From: Bulleidia extructa W1219
Lineage (GTDB): Bacteria; Bacillota_I; Bacilli_A; Erysipelotrichales; Erysipelotrichaceae
Length of the DNA: 64,000 bases
Assembly (NCBI RefSeq): GCF_000177375.1
Contig: NZ_ADFR01000007.1
Coordinates: 1 to 64,000 of the forward strand
Direction of reading: 5' to 3'
Shown: positions 1 through 9,199 of the stretch, piece by piece
How the letters are laid out: each line of letters opens with the position of its first letter
Position numbering within the stretch: the first letter of the stretch is position 1
Notes under the pieces: model-generated
The model's database searches: none
The model's input: only the letters and a program-made list of their open reading frames with translations
Told to the model about the DNA's origin: nothing
Position numbers and translations under genes: made by a program

Positions 1-1980
1 TTTAAATGTGTATTTCTTAGAATCAACAGGAGCACTTGGACTTCCACTTGGTATCTCTTCTCCATTTGGATTTTTGACAATCTTATACGTCACTTTATAT
101 TCCGCTTTTCGATTCGTCAATGTTAAATCCTTATTATTACTTGGAGCATTCTTATCTTGCTCGGTAAAACTGATCGCAAATTCTTTAGAAGTGGCAGGAT
201 TGGTCTGATCATATCCTTCCGGTGCCTTTGTCTCTAAAAGTCGATAGGTCTTTCCGTTGGCAAGACCACGGATATTTAAAATGCCTTTCTCATTTGTATA
301 AAATCGATGATTTTCCTTACTACCTGCATGACCGACCACTGTAATATTTTGAACATCCGAATCGATCCAATTCCCTGTTCCGTCTTTTTCCTGTAGCTTG
401 AATTCCGCTTTTTCAACCCCTTGTCCTGTTTTAACATCCGTCTTTAAAATGGCCATCCCATCTTTATACGTATGCAAGCTGATTTCTCCTACTACAAAAT
501 AGTTCTTCGCTGTCACTGTTTGACCTGATATGGTCGCTGTATTTTCTACCGAAGCTCCTGTTCTCATCACAGGTTTGACTAAATCGGCCGTCATGTATAA
601 AAGCACTTTACAAATCGGCCAATTTTTTATTTTTTCATAAATCTCATTGATTTTTTCCGGTGATGTATTGATTTGTTTCAATTCATGATTAGCATTTATT
701 GCATAACAAGGGAAGAAATTATTAATAATCGTTTCCTTCCCCAACTTATCACATAGAGCACCCCACGTATACATTTGGTTTGAGTCTTTCGAACCAAGCT
801 TTCCAAGACTTACCACCAGTCTTTTATCTCCATTAGGACTCTCATAAATCCCATACTCTCCCGGCTTTAAGGAAGCTTTGAATTGTTCATAGGACTGCCC
901 GGCAGTAGCTGTTTTCTTAGTGAAAAGATCGTCAAACTTTACTCCATTTCCTCGAGAAAGATGTTCAGCACCAACACTCTTTCCGTTAGCATATCTTTCC
1001 CTAAGAAGCGGAGTCTTCCCATCTTCGTATAAATACATACCCGTTAGCACAACAGAATCAAAAGTGATTTTCTTATACATATCAGCCGGAAATGTATCCT
1101 CCAAGTAAGAAGTTTCGGTGGCTGAATAAGAACCGTAAGCCTTATCATAGCCAAATAAGAACGCAGCTCCTGCAGGTGAGTCAAGAGTTGTTTCCTTTTT
1201 TTGGCCATTGCTTGGAGCTGTTACGGTATATTTGTAATATGAAAAATTCCAAACTATTGTCCATTTTGTACTAGTATTGGTGCCGGAAGTTCCCCCTGAT
1301 TTATCCTGCCGAATCAAAAAGAAAGCATTAGGATCTTTAATTTCCGGTGGAGCATAGTTGCCATAAATTTTCGTTCCTTCAGTTAACCAATAATTCGATT
1401 TAACATTGATATTGGCGTTTTTATCCAATATCTTTACTTTATCAATTCCTGTAGGATGTTTAGCTTTCGCTGCATCTACCTCTGCTTGTGTTGGAAAACC
1501 GCCATAATATGTACCAACATTCCTTAATGTTGTCGATATCGTTAACTTAGCCGATGTCTTAGTATTATTCTTTTTAGTAAATTTGATTCGAATCTTATCT
1601 CTAGTGATCGTGGCTTCTCCTAAAAGGGAACCATCTTCCGAATCCAAAACCGAAAGCCCAACGCTCTCAAATAATTCTCCCCGCTCCGCTTTGATGGGAA
1701 TTTCAATGACATCACCCGTTTGAATCGGTGTCCCCTTATTGACTGTTAAATCAATCTTATAATCTACACTTGCATTAAAATCCACCGATGAATGAAAATC
1801 ATTCACGTTCGTAGAATCATGGATCTCAGCATTTGGTGACGTGATAGAATCAATCGTTACCTTATCTGTAATATCCGTCTCTGTTTCTCTGGCATAAATA
1901 GGCACTGAAAACAACCCAACTATCATAGTCAGTGACATCAAAAATGTGAAAATTTTTGAAAGTGTTTTTTGGATTTTCAT
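1..1980 (-). CDS. Secreted SpaA/Cna-B-type surface protein, 3' end outside window
   Basis: The reverse-strand frame is open for 660 codons from an ATG at 1980 to the window edge, so the C-terminus and any sorting signal are not visible. GGGGAGAG lies just upstream of the ATG. Residues 1-27 form a signal peptide (basic start, hydrophobic core FTFLMSLTMIVGLF, then VPIYA). Residues of about 60-500 look like the large beta-rich adhesive region of Gram-positive surface proteins. At about 515-590 there is a SpaA/Cna-B-like domain: it opens with KAEFKLQEKDG and closes with LLETKAPEGYD, the expected positions for isopeptide-forming Lys and Glu. A further domain starts near residue 630 (YKIVKNPNGEEIPSG). 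Family knowledge suggests a wall-anchored adhesin or pilus-type protein; wall anchoring is inferred. No sortase is visible. Confidence 0.85.
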   Translation of the reverse strand, partial: MKIQKTLSKIFTFLMSLTMIVGLFSVPIYARETETDITDKVTIDSITSPNAEIHDSTNVNDFHSSVDFNASVDYKIDLTVNKGTPIQTGDVIEIPIKAERGELFESVGLSVLDSEDGSLLGEATITRDKIRIKFTKKNNTKTSAKLTISTTLRNVGTYYGGFPTQAEVDAAKAKHPTGIDKVKILDKNANINVKSNYWLTEGTKIYGNYAPPEIKDPNAFFLIRQDKSGGTSGTNTSTKWTIVWNFSYYKYTVTAPSNGQKKETTLDSPAGAAFLFGYDKAYGSYSATETSYLEDTFPADMYKKITFDSVVLTGMYLYEDGKTPLLRERYANGKSVGAEHLSRGNGVKFDDLFTKKTATAGQSYEQFKASLKPGEYGIYESPNGDKRLVVSLGKLGSKDSNQMYTWGALCDKLGKETIINNFFPCYAINANHELKQINTSPEKINEIYEKIKNWPICKVLLYMTADLVKPVMRTGASVENTATISGQTVTAKNYFVVGEISLHTYKDGMAILKTDVKTGQGVEKAEFKLQEKDGTGNWIDSDVQNITVVGHAGSKENHRFYTNEKGILNIRGLANGKTYRLLETKAPEGYDQTNPATSKEFAISFTEQDKNAPSNNKDLTLTNRKAEYKVTYKIVKNPNGEEIPSGSPSAPVDSKKYTFK

Positions 1981-2431
1981 ATTTCTCTCCCCTTCATTGC
2001 GATTTCATAATAAGTGTAATATTGTCACAAAAAGCAGACTTTAAATTCCAAAAATGATATTCTAAGCTCGTATAAGTGTAACTATGCCTAAAAAGAAAAA
2101 TAGATACAGAAGAAGGGTGTCACATTAAGTCTACCTATTTTTCCATTTTCATAGAAAATCATTCCATTTAGTCTCCTGCATTTCTACAGATTCTTGAGAA
2201 GAAACGAACAAAGATCTATATATCAAAATACGGAAAAATGATCGTAGTTTAATGGCATGAGATATTCAGCTTTTATACAAATACAAAGTTCAAACCGGCA
2301 AGAATCCTATCTAAAATCATGGCAAATAAAAAATGTCAATTCCCTTTTATGAATCAAGGTTTATGACATTTTTAATTTTTATAACTTTCAAAGATGAATC
2401 TCCATTTAATCAACTGCTTTCAACTAGGAAG
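1981..2431. other. Non-coding gap between surface protein gene and ptsI
   Basis: I see no supported gene. The gap holds the upstream region of the surface-protein gene and two imperfect inverted repeats. One pairs GAAAAATAGATA (2095-2106) with TCTACCTATTTTTC (2130-2143). The other pairs AAAAATGTCA near 2331 with TGACATTTTT near 2367-2376, followed by T-rich sequence. Either could be a weak terminator or the scar of a lost element. No transposase remnant is readable. Confidence 0.4.
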
Positions 2432-2462
2432 AAAAAAGACTGTTATCTTTCGATCACAATCT
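2432..2462 (-). terminator. Rho-independent terminator of ptsI
   Basis: Read on the reverse strand, AGATTGTGATC pairs with GATAACAGTCT around a GAAA loop, with one G-U pair and one mismatch, and runs into six T residues. It lies directly after the ptsI stop. Confidence 0.75.
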
Positions 2463-2471
2463 ATTTTTTTA

Positions 2472-4172
2472 TTATCCTAACACTTTTTCTACATGAGCTT
2501 TTACTTCTTCAGCCGTTGCTAATTGAACGCATTCATTGGCTAATTTTTTCATAGCTTCATAGTTTAAGCCATTGATCACTTTACGAGTTGCTAAAATCGA
2601 AACAGCTGACATCGAAAATTCATCCAAACCTAACCCTAATAAGACCGGAGCCGCTTGGGCATCGCCCGCCATTTCACCACACATACCACACCACTTCCCT
2701 TGCGAGTGGGCACCATCAATAGCCATCTTAATCAAACGAAGAACGGATGGATTGAATGGTTGATATAAATACGACACATTTTGGCTCATACGATCAGCCG
2801 CCATTGTATATTGAATCAAATCATTCGTACCAATGGAGAAAAAATCAGCTTCTTTTGCCAGCTGATCAGCGTTTACCGCTGCTGCCGGGATTTCAATCAT
2901 AATACCAACTTGAACATTTCCGACCTTTACACCTTCTTGTTCCAATTCAGCACGTATTTCATCATATAATTTCTTCGCTTCACGAAATTCATTCACTGTG
3001 GCAATCATCGGGAACATGATAGCCAACTTACCATAAACCGAAGCTCTTAATAAAGCCCGTAATTGTGTTCGGAAAATATCCTTTCTCATCAAACAAAAAC
3101 GAACAGCACGAACGCCTAAAAAAGGATTCATTTCCTCTTCAAATTGGTAGTAGTTCAACTTTTTATCCCCACCAATATCCAAAGTACGAATCACCACTTG
3201 GCGACCTTGCATTGCTTCTAGCACTTGCTTATATGCAGAAAATTGTACCTCTTCACTTGGGAAATCATCTTCACTCTTCATGTATAAGAATTCAGTCCGA
3301 AATAATCCGACTCCTTCACCACCATTATCCAAAACAGCTTGCACATCAGCCGGAGAACCGATGTTTCCCACTAAATCAACTTGATGACCATCTAATGTAA
3401 TGGAAGCTTGATCCTTCAAATTCTTTAATTCTTCTTTTTCCCTTTGAAAAATCGCTAACTTTTCTTGATAAGAAGCAATCTGTTCAGCCGTTGGATGTAA
3501 GATAATTTCACCGGTAATAGCATCTAAAATAATTTCATCCCCATTCTTCACCTGACTTAACAAATCCCCACAACCGACCACGGCTGGAATTTCTAAAGAA
3601 CGGGCCATAATAGCCGAATGAGAAGTACGTCCCCCCATTTCTGTAACAAATCCCTTGGCATATTCCTTGTTTAAAGAACCTGTATCTGAAGGAGTCAGAT
3701 CTTTCGCTACAATCACAACCGGTTCTTGAAGTGTCGCAAGATTGGGAATTTCTTTGCCCAAAATATTGCATAAAAGACGGAAAGAGACATCTCTAATATC
3801 CGCTGCACGAGCCTTCATGTATTCATCATCCATGCTTTCAAACATGCCAACCATCATATCTGATACATTCTTGGTTGCACCAGCAGCACTAACACCACCC
3901 TGTCGGATAGAAGCCTCAATAGAAGTTCGATATTCAGGATCATTCACCATCATTAAGTGAGCATCAAAAATCTCTAACTCTTCTTCTTTTAAACTCTTTG
4001 AAGCAACTGCTTTAATCATTTCAATATCAGAAACCGTCTTCACCATGGCTTTCTCTAAAATAGCCAATTCTTCCTCCACCGATTTCACTGCTAAACCAAT
4101 CTCAATTACCGGTTGCTCCAGTTTATACACTTTTGCAATAGCAATTCCTTGCGATGCTGCAATACCTTTCAT
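2472..4172 (-). CDS. ptsI: Phosphoenolpyruvate-protein phosphotransferase (PTS enzyme I)
   Basis: Enzyme I takes phosphate from PEP and passes it to HPr, the first step of all PTS sugar uptake; it is cytoplasmic. The protein is about 566 residues, normal for the family. The phospho-His swivelling domain is clear (GGRTSHSAIMARSLEIPAVVG, His about 185), followed by the PEP-binding barrel (FRTEFLYM, RTLDIGGDKK, IGTNDLIQYTMAADR) and the Cys of CGMCGE. I start at the ATG at 4172 because AGGAGG lies six bases upstream; a GTG three bases earlier is less well placed. No ptsH is adjacent, unlike the usual ptsHI pair, so HPr must be elsewhere. A partial cre-like match, TTGGAAACGCTTCACT, lies about 20 bases upstream, so CcpA control is possible but unproven. 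The PTS IIA/IIBC operon at 24.9-27.7 kb is a likely client. Confidence 0.97.
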   Translation of the reverse strand: MKGIAASQGIAIAKVYKLEQPVIEIGLAVKSVEEELAILEKAMVKTVSDIEMIKAVASKSLKEEELEIFDAHLMMVNDPEYRTSIEASIRQGGVSAAGATKNVSDMMVGMFESMDDEYMKARAADIRDVSFRLLCNILGKEIPNLATLQEPVVIVAKDLTPSDTGSLNKEYAKGFVTEMGGRTSHSAIMARSLEIPAVVGCGDLLSQVKNGDEIILDAITGEIILHPTAEQIASYQEKLAIFQREKEELKNLKDQASITLDGHQVDLVGNIGSPADVQAVLDNGGEGVGLFRTEFLYMKSEDDFPSEEVQFSAYKQVLEAMQGRQVVIRTLDIGGDKKLNYYQFEEEMNPFLGVRAVRFCLMRKDIFRTQLRALLRASVYGKLAIMFPMIATVNEFREAKKLYDEIRAELEQEGVKVGNVQVGIMIEIPAAAVNADQLAKEADFFSIGTNDLIQYTMAADRMSQNVSYLYQPFNPSVLRLIKMAIDGAHSQGKWCGMCGEMAGDAQAAPVLLGLGLDEFSMSAVSILATRKVINGLNYEAMKKLANECVQLATAEEVKAHVEKVLG

Positions 4173-4221
4173 CACTGTCCTCCTAATATTTCTCTTGGAA
4201 ACGCTTCACTAATTTTATCAT

Positions 4222-4509
4222 TCAAGAGACTTCAAGGCAATTTAAGAACTCGTTAATAGCCACTTTTTTCAAACGATAATAGGATGATTTTGCAAAATAT
4301 TCCATGTACCAATTATTTTTCTTTTTCTCTAAATAATCATGACGAATGATCCAATTTGTCGGCTCCGAACAAGTCATCAGTGTCGTTTCAATTAAATTTA
4401 AGAATTGTTCATCATATTCATTTCTCTGGGATTTCTTTTTACAACATTGATAAGCTTGTCCGACATACATCAAAATTATTTGTTGATCTCGGTAACAGTG
4501 GATATACAT
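4222..4509 (-). CDS. Small hypothetical protein (95 aa)
   Basis: I do not recognise the family. The protein is rich in Lys, Tyr and Cys, with no membrane segment and no signal peptide, and its composition suggests a compact helical cytoplasmic protein. AAAGGAA lies six bases before the ATG, supporting translation. It sits just upstream of ptsI on the same strand with a short gap, so the two may be co-transcribed, but this does not establish a PTS role. Confidence 0.7.
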   Translation of the reverse strand: MYIHCYRDQQIILMYVGQAYQCCKKKSQRNEYDEQFLNLIETTLMTCSEPTNWIIRHDYLEKKKNNWYMEYFAKSSYYRLKKVAINEFLNCLEVS

Positions 4510-4617
4510 CTTTTATTCCTTTCATCCTCTTATTACCAGTCTATTACAAAACCCTTTTAATTGTATCAATATTCTATATAGACTATTGATAAACCAATTA
4601 AACTTGAAAAACTCATA

Positions 4618-4642
4618 TTTAAAAAAAGGCATTTCTGCCTTT
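4618..4642 (-). terminator. Terminator overlapping the hpf stop codon
   Basis: On the reverse strand TAAAGGCA pairs with TGCCTTT around a short GAAA-type loop and runs into seven T residues. The stem begins inside the TAA stop of hpf, so terminator and stop codon share bases. Confidence 0.85.
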
Positions 4643-5168
4643 AATCTTGAACTTCCAGAAGACCATAACCACCTAGATCACGCTGATAAACAATTGCTTT
4701 CTTATTGGTTTCCTCATCTGTATAAACATAGAAACTATGACCCAACAATTCCATTTGAAGGATTGCTTCATCCAATGACATCTTATCTGCTTGCACAATT
4801 TTTGTTCGAACAGGAACTTCATTTTCTTCCTCATGAACGGTTTCATCAATAAAAGCTTTTGCTAAATGTTCCCGATGACGCTTTGATAAACGCGTTTTTT
4901 GACGACGAATCTGATCTTCTAACTTATCCATAGCCAAGTCCAAAGCCGCATAGAAATCATCTTGAATCACTTCCGCACGAACTGTTCCCACTTTAGTTGG
5001 AATAGTAATCTCAACCTTTTGAGAATTTGGATAAACTCTAGCCACCACACGAGCCACCGTATTTCCATCCACTAAGAGATACTTTTCTAAGCCGGTTAGC
5101 TTTTCTTCAATTTGACTACGCATAGCCTCTGTGATTTCCACATTTTTACCAACAATTTCAAAACGCAT
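4641..5168 (-). CDS. hpf: Ribosome hibernation promoting factor, long form
   Basis: The 175-residue protein has the two-part structure of long HPF. Residues 1-100 form the YfiA-like RNA-binding domain (MRFEIVGKNVEITEAMRSQIEEKL, shown here only as family start). The C-terminal dimerisation domain spans about 115-175 (VRTKIVQADKMSLDEAILQ, HSFYVYTDEETNKKAIVYQR). The long form pairs two 70S ribosomes into inactive 100S dimers in starved Bacillota. A well-spaced AGGAGG precedes the ATG, and the gene is monocistronic with its own terminator. Confidence 0.96.
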   Translation of the reverse strand: MRFEIVGKNVEITEAMRSQIEEKLTGLEKYLLVDGNTVARVVARVYPNSQKVEITIPTKVGTVRAEVIQDDFYAALDLAMDKLEDQIRRQKTRLSKRHREHLAKAFIDETVHEEENEVPVRTKIVQADKMSLDEAILQMELLGHSFYVYTDEETNKKAIVYQRDLGGYGLLEVQD

Positions 5169-5223
5169 TAGATACCTCCTGTTGAAAAAGATTTTCCCTT
5201 TTTCTATCTTTATTTTAACATCT

Positions 5224-6681
5224 TCACTTCGTTAGTTCCATCAACCAAGAAATAATTTTAATCAAAGCCATGGAGTCCATTAAACTATACTCTCGCAGGT
5301 TCTTTCTCAGTTGCATTTTCCGCTGAAAATTTTCCTCTTTTTCCCACTTACGCCAAGTATCCACCGCTTCCAATCCGTTATGCACTTTCAAACCGGAATA
5401 AGTCTCAGGTTCTAACACCGATAGAATAGACTTTAATGTCCAAGATCCTCTCATTTTTTGATGATACAAATATCCCGATTGAAAAGGCTCTTGAAGATCC
5501 ACCATTCGTTTTAAATATTTCTGCAAATTCTTTTGATAGTTAGGAAACTGTTCCATCCATTCTTCCAAGCGAAGTTTTTCTGCTCCTAACATATTAAAAG
5601 TCACAATCGTTCCTTTTTTTGGAATTTGACGGATCAAAGAAGCAATCATCTTTTCTCTTCCATCACCTTCAGAAATAAAACAACGGGAATGAACACAGCC
5701 ATCTTTTTCTAAAATGGTTAAACTATACGCAAAGGGCAAAACCATCATTGGCTTTAAACCCGAATAAGCCGGGATAGAAAAACGATCCCATTCCATATCA
5801 AACGCAATTAAAGGATATTGTAGATTACTTAACCATTGCTTCATCTTCATCTTATCGACATACAAAGGTGGATTTTGTATCGCCTTCCACTGGGCTATTT
5901 CCCGTAATTGTCCCGTTTTAAATCTTGGTGGTATTTCTAATAATTTCTTTCTTCCTTGATAGTACCATTGAAAACGGAGCGTTGTATTCTTTGCAAAAAG
6001 AATGGAATCATCCGGTTCTCTTTCATAACTTGGTTGACATTCTTTTAAAAAAGGACAATCCGTCGGTTGAAAACATTTTTTTGATAAACGCTTTTCTATC
6101 TTTCTTTGTTGATAACACCTTTTCATCCGTTTCAAATCCTCAAAAATCATCCTTTCATTAGGTTGAATGATTTTCAAGATTGTTTTTTCCGGATGATCTA
6201 AAAAACTATCGGTTTGTTTAAAAAGATCTTGGGGATTCAACCATTCTTTCCGTGTGTACTCCGGATTCAAATACAACAAATAGACTTTTTGAATAGCTAA
6301 ATGATTTCCCTTAAGAACAAACAAACTGTCTTGGTAATAGAGTAAATCAACACTTCTCGGTTGATTTCCCATGAAAATAAAATACACATCATATCCATTT
6401 TCCCCATGATGCAAAATAGGAATTTTGACTCGTAAACCATGAAATTCAAAACGAGCTTTAATCACCCACTCATGACTTTCTAAAAGTTCACAACTATGGC
6501 TGGGGGTATCTCCTTGTTGCCCAATTCCGTAACAAGTAATTCCTAAATAACTCATGGCCAATCGTGTTATTTCATCTTCTTTTCTAAGATATTGAAATTC
6601 TTCTATTGATTTTTCAAAGGTATATTGAAACAAACGAACGCAACGGCGATAACGACGATGATCTTCAATATGAAATATCAT
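5224..6681 (-). CDS. Cas4-like / DUF2779-type putative nuclease
   Basis: The protein is 485 residues. The C-terminal half (about 285-480) matches the DUF2779 pattern: FDMEWD at 294-299 followed by IPAYSGLKPMMVLPFAYS, then FNMLGAE, MVDLQEPF, GSWTLKSILSVLEPETYSGL and YSLMDSMA. The acidic residues D295, E297, E368, D392 and D469 fit an RNase H-like DEDD exonuclease fold, which is inference. The N-terminal half carries Cys14 near the start and a Cys203-Cys209-Cys215 cluster, the arrangement of the Fe-S Cys in Cas4/AddB-type nucleases, but I see no clean PD-(D/E)xK motif. No cas genes are near. It overlaps the ROK kinase gene by four bases (ATGA), so the two are translationally coupled. Biological role unknown. 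Confidence 0.75.
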   Translation of the reverse strand: MIFHIEDHRRYRRCVRLFQYTFEKSIEEFQYLRKEDEITRLAMSYLGITCYGIGQQGDTPSHSCELLESHEWVIKARFEFHGLRVKIPILHHGENGYDVYFIFMGNQPRSVDLLYYQDSLFVLKGNHLAIQKVYLLYLNPEYTRKEWLNPQDLFKQTDSFLDHPEKTILKIIQPNERMIFEDLKRMKRCYQQRKIEKRLSKKCFQPTDCPFLKECQPSYEREPDDSILFAKNTTLRFQWYYQGRKKLLEIPPRFKTGQLREIAQWKAIQNPPLYVDKMKMKQWLSNLQYPLIAFDMEWDRFSIPAYSGLKPMMVLPFAYSLTILEKDGCVHSRCFISEGDGREKMIASLIRQIPKKGTIVTFNMLGAEKLRLEEWMEQFPNYQKNLQKYLKRMVDLQEPFQSGYLYHQKMRGSWTLKSILSVLEPETYSGLKVHNGLEAVDTWRKWEKEENFQRKMQLRKNLREYSLMDSMALIKIISWLMELTK

Positions 6682-7580
6682 AGTCCTCGAGACATCGGTA
6701 ACATGGCTGCACCAATCACCCCTGGTTCTTCACATTCTGCCATTAAAAATTGTGTATCTCCCACCATGGTATGTGATTGTGCTTGGAAAGATTGAATCAC
6801 CTCGGTAAAAAACGAATCTGCCGACTTCATCACACCACCACCCAGTACAAAAGCTTCCGGATCCACTGCACAAGATAAGGTTGCTAATAATTGCCCTAAA
6901 TCTTGAATGATTTCTTTCTTAAGTTGAATGGCTTTTTTGTTTCCTTGATCTGCCAATTGAAAAATCTGTCCGGCATGTTGAATATCTTCTTGAGGAAATA
7001 AGGCTCTTCCCTTACGAACAATAGCGGTACCACTAGCTTCATTTTCTATGGCCCCTACATTTAAGTAATTGATCTTTTCTCGACTTCTATCAATAATGAT
7101 ATTCGCTATTTCACCACCAAAGCCATGGCTTCCTGAAATCACTTGTTTATGCCAAATAAAAGCCCCTCCAATTCCCGTAGAAATCGTTATATAATAGATG
7201 CTTTCAAAATCCTTGCCAGCACCAACCATCGCCTCTGCAAGACCAGCTACATTCGCATCATTGTCTAAAAATACCGGCATACCAAATTCTTTCTTCAATT
7301 CACTAGCCAAGGGATAGCCTTTAAAACCCGGTAAATTCGTATCTAAATTCATCACACCGATATTTGTATTCACAGGTCCGGGTACTCCAATACCCATTGC
7401 TTCACAATTTTTCCAATTTGGAATTTCTCGAATCAAAGATTTCAAGTTTTCCATCACTTTGCCTGTTCCTTCCTTTCCATAAGAAGGTCCCTTCACACTA
7501 GCTAATATCTCTCCTGCTTCACTTATCTTAGCTACCCGAACATTCGTACCACCTAAGTCAATTCCAATATATGTTTTCAT
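6678..7580 (-). CDS. ROK-family sugar kinase (glucokinase-like) lacking the zinc motif
   Basis: The 300-residue protein starts with the ATP-binding ROK signature YIGIDLGGTNVRVAKI. It has the catalytic Asp in FLDNDANVAGLAE and STGIGGAFIWHKQVISGSHGFGGEI. The usual CxCGxxGCxE zinc-binding segment is absent: the aligned stretch is YLNVGAIENEASGTAI, keeping only the Glu. The sequence supports an ATP-dependent sugar kinase, but the exact sugar cannot be read from it. AGGAGA precedes the ATG and a TATAAT box lies further upstream. The downstream DUF2779-type gene overlaps it by four bases. Confidence 0.88.
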   Translation of the reverse strand: MKTYIGIDLGGTNVRVAKISEAGEILASVKGPSYGKEGTGKVMENLKSLIREIPNWKNCEAMGIGVPGPVNTNIGVMNLDTNLPGFKGYPLASELKKEFGMPVFLDNDANVAGLAEAMVGAGKDFESIYYITISTGIGGAFIWHKQVISGSHGFGGEIANIIIDRSREKINYLNVGAIENEASGTAIVRKGRALFPQEDIQHAGQIFQLADQGNKKAIQLKKEIIQDLGQLLATLSCAVDPEAFVLGGGVMKSADSFFTEVIQSFQAQSHTMVGDTQFLMAECEEPGVIGAAMLPMSRGL

Positions 7581-7609
7581 ACTTTATCTCCTGACTCTAT
7601 TATACAAAG

Positions 7610-7632
7610 AAAAAGATGAGATTTCTCTCACC
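7610..7632 (-). terminator. Terminator of pepC
   Basis: On the reverse strand GGTGAGA and TCTCATC pair around a short AT loop and run into five T residues, directly after the pepC stop codon. Confidence 0.75.
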
Positions 7633-7633
7633 T

Positions 7634-8947
7634 TTACTTCATGATGGCCAGAGTTCCAAATGGATCCCATGGTTTTAAAACTTTAGATGATTTCTTTAAA
7701 GCTTTGGAAGCTTTCTTACTCAAGTGTTTTTTATGAACTGCCGCCACATAAACGTATTGATCAAACCAAGTATCTGAGGCAATGAAATAGCCCTTATGAG
7801 CAATCTTATCTCCCCAAGAGTTTTCGATCTTCCAACGAGTTGGCTGATCGTTTACTAAATTGACTCCCGTCAAAACCATTGCATGATTCATCATTGATTC
7901 ATGACTATCCAGCAATTCCGCCTTACTCATTTCTAATTTCATATCAAAGCTAGATGCATAAGCATATTGTTGATCATCCCAAGCCCCGGTCGTACGATTT
8001 GCGAATTGTGAGCAATCACAACCAAACCATGTTGGCATACCTTCTTTCATTTGTGAAATCACTGCAGATTTTAGTTCATCCATCGGTAAATTTAGCATAC
8101 AAATAGCTTCTCCATCGACGACATTACCCAATAAATCAACTGAATAGGTTTGATAAAATTTCTTATCCGCAGTAGGTCCATTGATCACATAGATATATTC
8201 TTCCAAAGCAACTCCTAAATCCTCATAGAATTTCACCGGATCAAGATGATCTAAGCGATGAAAATTCTTATCTTTATCCCGATATTCCCAAGTAAAACTC
8301 TTTGGTGGTACTCCAAAACAGGAGGCTAGTAAACCATAAATTTCCTCTAAAGCTTCTTTGTGCAATTTCACTATTTCAGCTTCCTTTTTCCCTTGAATAT
8401 CCAAGACAAAGCGACGCAAACGGCGATTTAATAATACATTTGAATTCGTATGTGATGACTGATAAGTTTCCGGCATAGCTGATTTGATGACAATCCCGTA
8501 CTTACGAATCAAACTGACCAACATATTCCATTGGCCACCATCACCAACCACTTCTTTTAATAAAAAACGCATTTTTTCAGAATCTAAACCGCCACCTATT
8601 TCTTGAATGGCACAAGTCATAAACCAATTGGCTTTTTCTAATTTATCGTAAAAAGCCACATAGTTTTGAGAAAATTCCAATTCTTCAACGTTATACTTCT
8701 TAGCAGCCACTTCTCTTAAAACATTCAAAGCCGAAAAAATCCAACAACGACCGGATTGAAGCTGATTGGTCACTGGCATGGTTTCCAAATCTAAGGAAAA
8801 TATATTTTGATTATCTCGATCCGCCATTTCGTTATGCACCACATCATTTAATGGGTGAGTACTCAAAGCATGGCGTAATACCGTTAATTTTTCATTCTTA
8901 ACATATTTCTTTTCTAGTTTTTCAATCTCTTTTAATTCAATTTTCAT
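7634..8947 (-). CDS. pepC: Aminopeptidase C (bleomycin hydrolase family, C1B)
   Basis: This cytoplasmic Cys aminopeptidase trims N-terminal residues from peptides. All catalytic parts are visible: the Gln and nucleophile in NQLQSGRCWIFSA (Cys68), the His in MNHAMVLTGV and the Asn in WKIENSWG. The length of about 437 residues is normal for the family. I place the start at 8947 because GAGG sits seven bases before that ATG; the ATG at 8953 would leave a single base between GAGG and start. The C-terminal tail that enters the active site in this family is present as a Lys-rich end. The gene stands alone with its own terminator. Confidence 0.95.
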   Translation of the reverse strand: MKIELKEIEKLEKKYVKNEKLTVLRHALSTHPLNDVVHNEMADRDNQNIFSLDLETMPVTNQLQSGRCWIFSALNVLREVAAKKYNVEELEFSQNYVAFYDKLEKANWFMTCAIQEIGGGLDSEKMRFLLKEVVGDGGQWNMLVSLIRKYGIVIKSAMPETYQSSHTNSNVLLNRRLRRFVLDIQGKKEAEIVKLHKEALEEIYGLLASCFGVPPKSFTWEYRDKDKNFHRLDHLDPVKFYEDLGVALEEYIYVINGPTADKKFYQTYSVDLLGNVVDGEAICMLNLPMDELKSAVISQMKEGMPTWFGCDCSQFANRTTGAWDDQQYAYASSFDMKLEMSKAELLDSHESMMNHAMVLTGVNLVNDQPTRWKIENSWGDKIAHKGYFIASDTWFDQYVYVAAVHKKHLSKKASKALKKSSKVLKPWDPFGTLAIMK

Positions 8948-9122
8948 ATCCATTCCTCACTTTCTATTTAGTATAGGTTAGTTATAACTAACTGTCTACC
9001 TTTTTGCCTGTTTATCCTTCTATAAAACAATGAATTCCAATTCCTAAACATCTCATTAATAAGCGTTTTGTCAGGGGATTTTTATTGTTGCTTGATGCTT
9101 TTATGTTGAAAATCACGTAATC

Positions 9123-9150
9123 AAAAACAGTAAACCTATTTGATTTACTG
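9123..9150 (-). terminator. Terminator of the small gene at 9.2-9.8 kb
   Basis: CAGTAAA and TTTACTG form a perfect seven-base stem; on the reverse strand the stem is followed by a run of five T residues. A near copy lies at 11004-11032. Confidence 0.8.
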
Positions 9151-9199
9151 CTTTCCAAATGGTTATATTCAAGTTATATTCAATTAGACAAACTGAATT

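Noticed and set aside
2095-2143. Ends of an insertion sequence suggested by an inverted repeat around GGGTGTCACATTAAG
   Set aside because: No second end, target duplication or transposase remnant can be read.
5224-6681. A CRISPR-associated cas4 gene
   Set aside because: Only the Cys layout is Cas4-like; there is no repeat array or other cas gene, and the C-terminal half is DUF2779-type.
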